The notes: generated from the sequence alone by a model not told the origin. Counted from the stretch's first letter, positions 9,853 to 17,641 are shown. The stretch is 20,519 nucleotides of DNA from Paulinella micropora (GCA_019918135.1 WBZZ01004171.1:70001-90519); one strand, 5' to 3'. Translations and numbers: made by a program.

Positions 9853-11037
9853 TTATTTGCGCCTCCGTGAACTTCCTTCCGGCACGTTCGACTCCACCCT
9901 TTTGCGGGTCTGAGTCCCCGCCGCACTTTTGCGGTCGGTGGCCCGCTTGTTCTCCAGCTCAGCCTCCTCCTTCTCCGCAATTGGTGCCCTGTAGGCATCC
10001 CGTTCCGAGATATCCTCCTGACGGATTGGTGAGACCTCTTTAAAGTCAGCCTCCATCCGTTTGAGTGCTTGATCAACGGACTCATCTTCAAGTAGGAAGG
10101 GATCATACTTAATCAGCCTTCGTACATTGACTATTTGAACTTTTCCTCTGCCACTGATTTTATAATTCAAAGGCCCCATCTGTTCCATGATCTGGTATTG
10201 TCCTTTCCAGTGGATGAACAGCTTCGAGCTGACTCCCTGAGGAACCTGAGGATGATACAGTAGTACAATATCCCCGACCTGAAATCTGACTTGATCCAGG
10301 TGTGCCTGCCTGACACCTTCAGCATCAGTCTTCCTGCGCTCCGCCTCCCTATGCGCCTGTACTATTTGCTCCGCCTCCATCTTCGCCCGAAGTCTCACCC
10401 CAAACAGCTCATCCTGATCTGCCCATGAATCTTTTGGGTGCAGCAGTGAGGCTGGGATGGCGGGCTCACGCCCATATACCAATTGGTATGGCGAGACGGA
10501 ACCTTTTGAACCACCTAACGCTGTAGAGGGTAGGCAATTCATAGCAAAGGCAAACGCGGATGCTGCCTCCACCCATGCCTTTTGCTTCTCCTTCTTCATA
10601 CAATACATCTTCAGCGCGGCCTTGAGGGGTCTATGCACCCGCTCTATCTTGCCGTTCGCTCTGGGGTTATAGGCGGTGACATATTGCCATTTCATGCCGT
10701 AATATGCAGATAGCTTGTCGATGACTTCATTATTAAAGTCAGAGCCTCGATCTGAGCATATTTTTCTCGGCACCCCAATCTGTGAGATGATCCTGTCAAT
10801 CAACGCCTTGGCTGTTGTTTCGCCCGTAACGTCTTTGACTGGGACCACCCATACATAGTTGGTGGCTCTGTCTATGGCCGTTAGAAGGTATCTGTAACCC
10901 TCCGTCGTGACCGGGAAAGGTCCTACATGATCAGTGTGTAAGAACTCGAACATTCCTAAGTGTAAAGGAAAAGTCCCGATCAGGCCAAAATTCGCCTTCA
11001 CTTTTGTTTTGGATGCATGCATCGACCTGTTCATCAA
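9853..11037 (-). CDS. Integrase core and C-terminal domain
   Basis: Retroviral-type integrase (rve fold), which would insert element cDNA into nuclear DNA. Visible catalytic triad: Asp in LHTDHVGPFP, Asp in CSDRGSDF, Glu in NGKIERVHRP. A GPY/F-like module follows (KGQYQIMEQMGPLNYKI), then a charged tail. The frame differs from the RT frame by one step: the switch lies around 11005-11020, just after the first Cys of the zinc-finger CxxC. So the N-terminal finger is in the RT frame and the core in this one. The frame ends early at 9853 because of a 1-nt deletion near 9873 that copy 1 lacks. No ATG is required; this is part of Pol. Confidence 0.9.
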   Translation of the reverse strand: MMNRSMHASKTKVKANFGLIGTFPLHLGMFEFLHTDHVGPFPVTTEGYRYLLTAIDRATNYVWVVPVKDVTGETTAKALIDRIISQIGVPRKICSDRGSDFNNEVIDKLSAYYGMKWQYVTAYNPRANGKIERVHRPLKAALKMYCMKKEKQKAWVEAASAFAFAMNCLPSTALGGSKGSVSPYQLVYGREPAIPASLLHPKDSWADQDELFGVRLRAKMEAEQIVQAHREAERRKTDAEGVRQAHLDQVRFQVGDIVLLYHPQVPQGVSSKLFIHWKGQYQIMEQMGPLNYKISGRGKVQIVNVRRLIKYDPFLLEDESVDQALKRMEADFKEVSPIRQEDISERDAYRAPIAEKEEAELENKRATDRKSAAGTQTRKRVESNVPEGSSRRRK

Positions 11038-13894
11038 TATTCCCCTTCATCTTCTTCCACCAGAATCGTCTCGAAATGAACATATGCGTTCTTTGTCGGC
11101 CCGGGTGCGCCAGTAGTGGGCAGTTATGAGCAGCGACAAAAATGATGTGTCTGAGTTTCTCAGGAACCCAGAGAGTCCATTTGTCTGGTTGTGATGCATA
11201 GCGCCCGTGTTGGCCTTTGTACCACAAGAGACCGTCTCTCCACCCCATCTCCTTCTGTTGCTCCTTAATCTCCTTCGTCATTTTCAGCTCGTTCGGGTTC
11301 TTGTATAGCTGTATTAGCACTTTGAACTCCAGATCGAGAGCCTGTTGCTGTCTCCATGCAGTGGGTGAGGCTATGTGGATAGTCCCATCCTCTAGCTGCA
11401 CTCCTATCCTCTCAGGGTTTTCGTCTAACTCCTCCTTGTTCTCCTGCGGGGGTTCCGCATATGCTTCTTGCTTAATCTCTTCTTGTTTTATCTCCGCCTT
11501 CATATTCTCATATGCTTCATAGGACCACTCAGCATCCTCGAGGACATGTGCTGTACAACATATCCCATGATCCGGACCTTGCGGGCTATGACGTAGACCC
11601 GATCGGTTATATCGGACCCCTCTCGCCATCTGCATCGACTCGATATGATGCACTTCGTATGTGCAGTCTGGGGATAGATCCTCCATTTCTGCTGATGATA
11701 CGAGAGCTGCCACTTCTGAGTGAAACTCTAGCCTGGAGAGGCTGTCAGCGACAACATTTCGCTTGCCGGGTAGATGGACCATTGTAAAATTGAAACATGA
11801 CAAGAATGCCTGCCATCTCGCTAGACGGCCAGTCTGTTCATGATTCATCAGCCATAGTAAATTCTGGTGATCAGTCCTTACTATAAACTGAGGTCCACCC
11901 CATAAATACTCTCTCGACTGTTTGAGGGCCCAGACCACCGCCAGTGCCTCTCTCTGTCTCGTACAATAGTTTCGCTCCGCCGAGCACAACTTTCTACTTA
12001 TAAACATGATCGGGCGCAACTTTTTCTCCTCATCTTCCTGTTGTAAGACTACGCCGATTGCGAACTTTGATGCGTCTGTGTTGACTACGAATTGCTTCGA
12101 AAAGTCGGGCATCATCAGCACGAGTCCGCCATCCTTCGGATCTTTGTAGATGAGATCTCTGAGCGTGTTGTACGCTTCTAAGGCTTCATCATCCCACTTC
12201 TCAAAATCACCGAAGTCGATCATTCTCTCCAACTTAGCCCGAGTTGCACCCCAATTGGGTATGAACTGGCTGTAATATTGCGCCATCGCAAGAAATGAGT
12301 GCAGCTCTGTGCGATTCTTCGGCCTCTGCCGGCTCATGATCTCCTCCCTCTTCTCTTTGGATATCGAGACTCTATTGTAAGAGATTTCGTACCCCAAATA
12401 TGTCACGCTTGTCTTTGCGAGTTGACATTTCTTCAAATTACATTTCAGGCCAAATAGTTTGATACGCCTGAAAATGTCTGTTAGATGGTCGATGTGCTCT
12501 TCCATCGTATTGGAGTACACGATAATGTCATCGATGTAACAAAATGCGTACTCTCCCGCCTTCTGTCCTCTTCTCCTCATGAAACCTCCCTCTGTCTGGT
12601 CATCATATTTGCTACTCAGCATGCTTTGCATCGCTTTCTGAAAGAGTCCCGGGGCCTGTTTAAGTCCCATCGGAAGTACTTTCCACTGATATATCTCCAT
12701 TCCTACTACAAATGCAGTCAGCCATCTGGACTTTTCATCCAGTGGAATTTGCCAGAAGCCATTCTTCCGATCAATGACTGAGTATAGCTTGGCGTTCCGC
12801 AATACTCGCCTTCCTTCTTCAAGAGTAGGTAATGGATTTCGTTCCTCCTCTAAAATTTTATTGACGCGGGCATAGTTAACCGTTAAGCGCCATTCTCCTC
12901 CCGGTTTAGGCACCAGTCTCGGTTGGGAAACTATTATTGGAGATGTCGATCTCTCAATGAAATCATCATCGAGTAACTGCCGCGTTTGTTCTTCTGCGAT
13001 CTTTGCTTCATGTATACTCAGATTTGCCCGTCGTGGCGCCGGTGAAGGCTCAGCACCTGGTATTTTACAAATAACCGCGGTGAAGTCTTCCGGCTTGACA
13101 CCTCCCGCTTGAGGGGGGTCAAAAATCATTTTGTTCGCCTTCAATCTCTCTTTCAAAACCTCTTTCTCCTTCTCCGCACCTGCTCCTCCTGCCAATTTCT
13201 CGTCTATCGCCGCCTTAAACTCCTCCTCTGACATTCTCTTGTGATGCTTGAAGGGTGCTCTGTCCTCCTCCAAGCCCAACTCTTCTTCTGATATATCGTC
13301 CATTCCCGTTTTTTCATATGTGGCAGTGTCTGGTTCGTCGTCCTCCGCCAGACCTACCAACATATCTATTAATCTCGCATATTGCAACGGAGCTTTTCGG
13401 GTGTAGAAACCATCGAAGCATGTGAATGCTTGAGAAATCAATTTCAACTTGTCCTGGTCTCTGAGCTTCCGCTTGTATGCACTGCTCTGCTCACGAGTCC
13501 CGAGACGACAAGCCACCACTAAGTGTTGCTTCCGTGAGGGCACCGGTATCGGATGATCAATAAGCCGGTCCCGTATCTCCTGCGCCCATATCGCCTTCTC
13601 ATTGTACGGGAGTATGACCGTATATGGTTTATTATTTTCAAAAAGAGTGCGCAGGCACTTTTTCACTTCTGTCAGTGAGCGAGGCCACGTAGGCTCGTCA
13701 CCCCAGAATTCGGTAATAAAGCTTTTAATATCTTCTGCCGGGATTTCAGGGAGTCGTCCCCTTCTCCTCGGTATAAACTCCTGTCTGTCCTTCTCTTCCA
13801 CCTTTACGTGAAAGCAATACCCGTTGGTAATATATACATCGGCCCCTGCTCCTTCTTCAAATCTCGCCAACGATGGGCACCTTTTTCCATGCAT
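10931..13894 (-). CDS. Pol: reverse transcriptase, RNase H, integrase zinc finger
   Basis: 987 codons from ATG at 13894. Residues 1-290 form a linker of unknown role, with a Lys/Glu-rich part. RT follows, with LVPKPGGEWRLTVNYARVNK, a finger/palm region and the catalytic CYIDDIIVYS near residue 453. RNase H starts near residue 600 (VVNTDASKFAIGVVL) with later REALAVVWAL and RTDHQNLLWL motifs. The end has an integrase-type His-His-Cys finger (HNCPLLAHPG near 923, then VDACIQ), after which the frame leaves the integrase core. Tether and RNase H order is that of Ty3/gypsy. It overlaps the protease frame by about 110 nt and is in the -1 frame to it, as expected for frameshift expression, though its own ATG could also be used. 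Confidence 0.95.
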   Translation of the reverse strand: MHGKRCPSLARFEEGAGADVYITNGYCFHVKVEEKDRQEFIPRRRGRLPEIPAEDIKSFITEFWGDEPTWPRSLTEVKKCLRTLFENNKPYTVILPYNEKAIWAQEIRDRLIDHPIPVPSRKQHLVVACRLGTREQSSAYKRKLRDQDKLKLISQAFTCFDGFYTRKAPLQYARLIDMLVGLAEDDEPDTATYEKTGMDDISEEELGLEEDRAPFKHHKRMSEEEFKAAIDEKLAGGAGAEKEKEVLKERLKANKMIFDPPQAGGVKPEDFTAVICKIPGAEPSPAPRRANLSIHEAKIAEEQTRQLLDDDFIERSTSPIIVSQPRLVPKPGGEWRLTVNYARVNKILEEERNPLPTLEEGRRVLRNAKLYSVIDRKNGFWQIPLDEKSRWLTAFVVGMEIYQWKVLPMGLKQAPGLFQKAMQSMLSSKYDDQTEGGFMRRRGQKAGEYAFCYIDDIIVYSNTMEEHIDHLTDIFRRIKLFGLKCNLKKCQLAKTSVTYLGYEISYNRVSISKEKREEIMSRQRPKNRTELHSFLAMAQYYSQFIPNWGATRAKLERMIDFGDFEKWDDEALEAYNTLRDLIYKDPKDGGLVLMMPDFSKQFVVNTDASKFAIGVVLQQEDEEKKLRPIMFISRKLCSAERNYCTRQREALAVVWALKQSREYLWGGPQFIVRTDHQNLLWLMNHEQTGRLARWQAFLSCFNFTMVHLPGKRNVVADSLSRLEFHSEVAALVSSAEMEDLSPDCTYEVHHIESMQMARGVRYNRSGLRHSPQGPDHGICCTAHVLEDAEWSYEAYENMKAEIKQEEIKQEAYAEPPQENKEELDENPERIGVQLEDGTIHIASPTAWRQQQALDLEFKVLIQLYKNPNELKMTKEIKEQQKEMGWRDGLLWYKGQHGRYASQPDKWTLWVPEKLRHIIFVAAHNCPLLAHPGRQRTHMFISRRFWWKKMKGNIDEQVDACIQNKSEGEFWPDRDFSFTLRNVRVLTH

Positions 13895-14988
13895 ATAATC
13901 TCCTCTTTCCTCTTTTCAATGAGATCGTCTATCGACTTTTTATCCCATTTTGTAGAGACTGTAGCCGTATAGACCTCCGCCTCTCTCTTGTCTGACAGGT
14001 TTAAACCATCTTTAGACACCGCGTCCGTTGGCATATATGCCTCATATGCGTGTGTAATGGCCACCTGTTTCCCTTCCGATGCTACCCCTAGGTGTAGGGC
14101 CTCGTATGAGTCAATAGCATGGAGAGAGTCGACAGTATATTCTTCTCCTGGCTCTACGCCGTATATGACTCTTTTGGCGGCGCAATCAAGCACTACGTTC
14201 ATTGTCGCCAGTTGGTCGTACGACAAAAGAACAGATCCGTGGTATTCGGGGACAACGTACAAGTCCACTGGATATACTCGTCCGGATTTCAATTTAAAAT
14301 TTAAAGTGATGATGCCCGTTATATCCGTCCGACTACTAACTCCTTTCAAGGTGCCAGATGATTTTTTCATATTAGTTTCTAACCACGCATGGTGTTTCGT
14401 AGTAAATTTCCGGCCGACAATATTAATATTCGCCATAGTATCATTACCAACGTTTATAAAGGTATTTAATGTTTCACAAAAAAGGTTCGTATAGCATAAA
14501 GCGTCTGGCCGGTGACTTTTTAAGGCCAATACAAGGAGCTTGTGTTCTAAAATCTGTATCCTTTTCTCGAGGTTCGCCTCCTCCTCCCTTTCTGCCGTTT
14601 TCGTAATGTCTGTTTGGGTATTGTTCACAGGCGAAGGATGATTGTCCTTGCTTTCTCTGTTTGAGACCGTGAGGAGAGATTGATGTCTTCCATCCTCCTT
14701 GTCTATTGTCTGTCTCGGCAAGTTGATAAGATTGATTGCCGGTTCTATTCTTACTTTCTTCGGCTGTGGCTGCGACAGGCCCGCCTGCTTTCTCTTTGCC
14801 AGCGCTTGACTCGCCTGCCTATTAGCAGCATGCACTGTTTGTTGTCGTGATGGGTGTACTGGTATTGTACTACCTTTGAGTTGGTCTGTGGCCTGCTGTG
14901 GGCTCTTAGACACTGGTACCCTTGGTTGGGACCTGCACAACGGTGTATCGTGCAATGTTTGCTGTTCTGTTTCTCCCTCCTTCTCTAG
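13804..14988 (-). CDS. Retropepsin-like aspartic protease region
   Basis: The frame is open from just after the TGA at 14989 to 13804, with no ATG near its start; the first usable near-cognate codon is TTG at 14955. This suggests it is made by reading through that TGA. The first 130 residues are Gln/Lys/Ser-rich linker. The protease-like part has VGNDTMANINIVGRKF, where the catalytic Asp-Thr-Gly is DTM, and later VLLSYDQLATMNVVLDCAAKRVIY, matching the LG-x-D-W-L plus strand pattern that ends retropepsins. A Met in place of the third active-site residue is unusual and may inactivate it. The C-terminal 100 residues lead into the pol overlap. Confidence 0.72.
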   Translation of the reverse strand, partial: LEKEGETEQQTLHDTPLCRSQPRVPVSKSPQQATDQLKGSTIPVHPSRQQTVHAANRQASQALAKRKQAGLSQPQPKKVRIEPAINLINLPRQTIDKEDGRHQSLLTVSNRESKDNHPSPVNNTQTDITKTAEREEEANLEKRIQILEHKLLVLALKSHRPDALCYTNLFCETLNTFINVGNDTMANINIVGRKFTTKHHAWLETNMKKSSGTLKGVSSRTDITGIITLNFKLKSGRVYPVDLYVVPEYHGSVLLSYDQLATMNVVLDCAAKRVIYGVEPGEEYTVDSLHAIDSYEALHLGVASEGKQVAITHAYEAYMPTDAVSKDGLNLSDKREAEVYTATVSTKWDKKSIDDLIEKRKEEIICMEKGAHRWRDLKKEQGPMYILPTGIAFT

Positions 14989-14991
14989 TCA
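14985..14991 (-). promoter_or_regulatory. TGA-CTAG stop codon in readthrough context
   Basis: On the minus strand the RGG frame ends CAA TGA CTA GAG, and the same frame stays open through protease to 13804. UGA followed by CUAG is the best characterised leaky-stop context in eukaryotes and plus-strand RNA viruses. That context and the same-frame continuation are seen directly; actual readthrough is inferred. Confidence 0.6.
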
Positions 14992-15423
14992 TTGGACTAC
15001 CTCAAATCTGTTACCTGAGTCGGCATCAGTGTCGGTAGTGGTTGCGCCTGATGTTGCACAGGCCTGTGGTGCTGAGGAACTCGAGCTTGAGCTTGAGCCG
15101 TCTGCCCAGCCCCCATCTCTGTGGTACGGGCGCTCTGCGCTGCCGTATCCACCTCGGCCAACCCATCTTCCTCCTCTTCTACCTTGAAATACACCTCTTC
15201 CTCCTCCTCTTCTCACAAATCCTCTCTCCCCCCCGCGAGTGTATGTGCCTCGTGCGAAAGGGGCTCCTCCTCCTCGATTGATTCCTTTCCCTCCTCCTCT
15301 TCCTCGTGTTCCACCTCTTCCTCTACTTGCGGCTTCTATCGCTGCCGTCTTCTGATCATCTCTAGCGAAAAGAGAATTGATCGCGTCAGCTAGTTTATGG
15401 TCATGGTCCGCGACATCCTGTAA
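14989..15423 (-). CDS. RGG-rich nucleic-acid-binding tail of Gag
   Basis: The open frame continues in phase with the CCCH segment upstream after one TAA (15424-15426). It starts with a short helical part, then many RGG/GRG motifs (for example RGRGGKG, VRRGGGRG, GRRGGRW), then a Ser run and a Thr/Asp-rich end, to the TGA at 14989. RGG boxes bind RNA, so together with the finger before it this looks like the nucleocapsid end of Gag. There is no convincing start codon of its own. Confidence 0.6.
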   Translation of the reverse strand, partial: LQDVADHDHKLADAINSLFARDDQKTAAIEAASRGRGGTRGRGGGKGINRGGGAPFARGTYTRGGERGFVRRGGGRGVFQGRRGGRWVGRGGYGSAERPYHRDGGWADGSSSSSSSSAPQACATSGATTTDTDADSGNRFEVVQ

Positions 15424-15636
15424 TTACCACCCCTGATCATTGCGCAGTCGGCGCAGAACGGCGACGGTGTTGGTTTCGTCCGACCGTACGTTCTTGAGGA
15501 GTGTGTTTCGGATGCGGGTGTCCTCGACATCGTGGTTGTACGGGCATTTTTTATTTATGTGTTTGAAGCATTGTGCCCGTGCCCACCAACGAATACAAGG
15601 TGTTAGCTTCACGACTGTTCTCTCTTGGCCGCTTTC
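15424..15636 (-). CDS. CCCH zinc-finger nucleocapsid-like segment
   Basis: The frame is open between a TAG at 15637-15639 and a TAA at 15424-15426. It has no ATG. The Cys/His spacing is C-x8-C-x7-C-x3-H (CIRWWARAQC, FKHINKKC, PYNH; 15532-15597), a CCCH-type finger rather than the CCHC knuckle of most Gag proteins. By position, after the ORF2 helical region and before RGG and protease, it is the likely RNA-binding nucleocapsid. The TAA that splits it from the RGG tail has no known readthrough context and is probably a lesion. Confidence 0.55.
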   Translation of the reverse strand, partial: ESGQERTVVKLTPCIRWWARAQCFKHINKKCPYNHDVEDTRIRNTLLKNVRSDETNTVAVLRRLRNDQGW

Positions 15637-15646
15637 CTAGAGATCG

Positions 15647-16660
15647 TTACGTATGTGCGGCTTGCGGTTGAGCAGAAGCCGATGCAGAACCGATCAATGA
15701 TGCTGTCTGGCTGTCGAGCCTCTGACAAGCGGTCATTACTTCGGTCCACAACATTTTTGGGCTCACGGCCTTAGTCGTGGCCTCAAAGACGCTCATCTCC
15801 AAAAAGTTCAAGTGCTTTACCTTGTCGAAGGTTTTGCAGTCTTGCATGAGCAGTGTGAGCTTATTTTTGTTGTAGACGTGCAAAGCACTGAGGAAATATA
15901 GGAGTATGGCTTTGTGGTTATAAAAGAGAGTGTACTGGGTGCCCACATTTGTTAAGACAGATGCAAGCTGAGTGACAGACTGCAACTGCTCCGATACTAA
16001 GTCGAAAATTTCAAACCCAATCAATGTGCCAGTGCACAAGTGTTGGTATCCACTTGCCTTAAAGTATCGAATGAGGGCAGCAATGGCCAGAGTACAACTC
16101 ATCTCTGCATGTCCACCTTTCCTTGCTAGCTCCTCCTCTCCTCTGTACTTCTCGTAAGTTATACGATCAAAACCAGCTCCAAGGAGGGATCGATCACAGA
16201 GATGTTCTAGGACTTCATACTCCTGCTCCACCTCACACTGGTTTTGCTGGAAGCATCTGTCCATCTCATTGAGCTTAGTCATGAGGGTCTTCTCTGTGTC
16301 AGCCTCATTGGCAGTGATAGCATAGAGCTTAAGGCCCCCTCCCCCAATTTTGATTTTAGCTAGGGCTGCCTGCAGCGCCTGCTTTTTCTTCTGGGAGTCA
16401 GTCAAGTTAATTACTGTCCCTCCCCCTTGGGGTCCTCCTCCTGAGGGTCCTCCTCCTGCTTTCTTGGGAGCTGGGTTAGATGTGGTAGGTGGAGCCGTTG
16501 GCTGTGGAGCCACCCGTGCTACTGCGATTGCCACAGCTATCTTCTCCTGCTCCTTCTCCTCTTTCTGTCTCGTCTCTTCTTCTTTCACCTGTCGTGCTAG
16601 ATGAGTCACGAACTGTGCAAGCCCTGTGGCACTAGAGAGGAAGTGTGCCTTTTCTCTCAT
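15647..16660 (-). CDS. ORF2, candidate Gag (capsid-like) protein
   Basis: 337 codons from ATG at 16660. N-terminal Glu/Lys/Gln-rich helix, likely coiled coil (about residues 20-45), then a Pro/Ala/Gly-rich linker (50-95) with GGG repeats, then a mostly alpha-helical region to about 320. No Cys-His motif, signal peptide or membrane segment. No family is recognised by sequence; a capsid role is inferred from its place before the nucleocapsid-like segment and its helical look. Its start overlaps the stop of ORF1 as ATGA, suggesting coupled translation. The next segment (CCCH) lies in another frame, with stops on both sides of the gap. Confidence 0.75.
   Translation of the reverse strand: MREKAHFLSSATGLAQFVTHLARQVKEEETRQKEEKEQEKIAVAIAVARVAPQPTAPPTTSNPAPKKAGGGPSGGGPQGGGTVINLTDSQKKKQALQAALAKIKIGGGGLKLYAITANEADTEKTLMTKLNEMDRCFQQNQCEVEQEYEVLEHLCDRSLLGAGFDRITYEKYRGEEELARKGGHAEMSCTLAIAALIRYFKASGYQHLCTGTLIGFEIFDLVSEQLQSVTQLASVLTNVGTQYTLFYNHKAILLYFLSALHVYNKNKLTLLMQDCKTFDKVKHLNFLEMSVFEATTKAVSPKMLWTEVMTACQRLDSQTASLIGSASASAQPQAAHT
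16657..16660 (-). promoter_or_regulatory. ATGA stop-start overlap of ORF1 and ORF2
   Basis: The minus strand reads CCATGAGAG: the TGA ending ORF1 shares ATG with the first codon of ORF2. Such overlaps serve termination-reinitiation in several viruses and LINE-type retroelements. Use here is inferred. Confidence 0.6.
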
Positions 16661-17616
16661 GGAAGACTTATCAGCTCTGTTATTATTTGGGATTGTTGTG
16701 AGAGGGCCTTTAATGAGAGTGTGATTCTTCGTGTGGGCCCATTGTTTCCATGTTGGTTTTTGCTCCTTCCCCTAAAGAGGCCCTTATGGAGTTGTGTGAG
16801 GCGTTCAAGCACCTGACAAGACTGGTCAACCTCCTCGTAAACAGGATGTTGCCTTGTGTTGTCTTTCAGTGCTTTGTACATTTCGTTGTAAGCCCGTGTG
16901 AAGGCAGTTACAAAAGCCTCAAGGGCAAACTCAATGCCACTTTGGTTTCTACCTTCGAACTTTCTTTCTAGATTCTTGATATCAGTGGGGACACCACAGA
17001 CAGACAGCCATGCTGCAGTTGTGCGTTTATTTTTCCACTGTATGTTTGTGCGTTCATAAAATTCCGCAACGAGCACAGCAGCGTAGAGTGTTGCAGATAT
17101 GTCGTATATGTCGCACAGTGTAAGAGTGTCGCCATACTTGATATCCTGCAATGGCACTCTTTCGTGCTCAAACCTCACTTTGTTGAAGAGAGGCTTCGCA
17201 AGGCCGGGAATTTTGATCAGGAGGTTGCTTTGACCTTGTCCTGGTCTATTCCTTTTCTCGTAAGGAATGTAGATGTGTGTTTTATAATAGGTTGGGTAGT
17301 TAAGGAAGAAGGACTCTTCATCATCATATGTAGCCAACGGTTCCCATGTATTTGGGATATTCTGGCCAACATCCTCCATCTCTCTCTCTGCCTCTGTCAA
17401 TGGAGATCCTCCAGTCTGACCTGCACTCGCTTCTTGTGCATTACCCCCCCCCCCCCCCCCTGTCGACTCTACATCGGCTGTATACGTATACTCCTCTCTC
17501 TCCTCTCCATCTCTATCCACCCTCTCTTCTGAGTTCTGAGTCTCCTGCTCCTCTCCTCCCTCACTAGGACCATAATCAGTTGGTGTCACACCAGCCTGCT
17601 CATTCTCGTCTTCCAT
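16657..17616 (-). CDS. ORF1, candidate Gag N-terminal (matrix-like) protein
   Basis: 319 codons; ATG at 17616 is the first in the frame after the leader. Residues 1-60 are very acidic (Glu/Asp-rich) and end in a six-Gly run encoded by a 17-nt C tract on the plus strand (17444-17460). Residues 90-300 look like a folded, mostly helical domain (for example YDISATLYAAVLVAEFYE, LEAFVTAFTRAYNEMYKAL). No known motif recognised. It is the first ORF of the element after a 5' LTR, PBS and leader, so a Gag role is the natural inference. The frame depends on the exact length of the C tract. Confidence 0.75.
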   Translation of the reverse strand: MEDENEQAGVTPTDYGPSEGGEEQETQNSEERVDRDGEEREEYTYTADVESTGGGGGGNAQEASAGQTGGSPLTEAEREMEDVGQNIPNTWEPLATYDDEESFFLNYPTYYKTHIYIPYEKRNRPGQGQSNLLIKIPGLAKPLFNKVRFEHERVPLQDIKYGDTLTLCDIYDISATLYAAVLVAEFYERTNIQWKNKRTTAAWLSVCGVPTDIKNLERKFEGRNQSGIEFALEAFVTAFTRAYNEMYKALKDNTRQHPVYEEVDQSCQVLERLTQLHKGLFRGRSKNQHGNNGPTRRITLSLKALSQQSQIITELISLP

Positions 17617-17640
17617 CTTATGTTGTGAGAGTCACGTCTG

Positions 17641-17641
<1 letters not shown>

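Larger units (their letters stand above)
7166..10555. repeat. Large direct duplication, copy 2
   Basis: This 3,390-bp block matches 1181-4571. Unlike copy 1 it continues without a break into the rest of element A, so it is the original context of the retroelement 3' half. On its left it starts at the TTAA occupied by the piggyBac right end. Confidence 0.95.

Noticed and set aside
11512..11787. Plus-strand frames inside the pol region (also 12485-12781, 13988-14494 and similar)
   Set aside because: They are antisense shadows of protease, RT and integrase with no domain of their own.
15424..15426. In-frame TAA as a second readthrough site
   Set aside because: It is followed by TTA CAG, which matches no known leaky context; a nonsense mutation is more likely.
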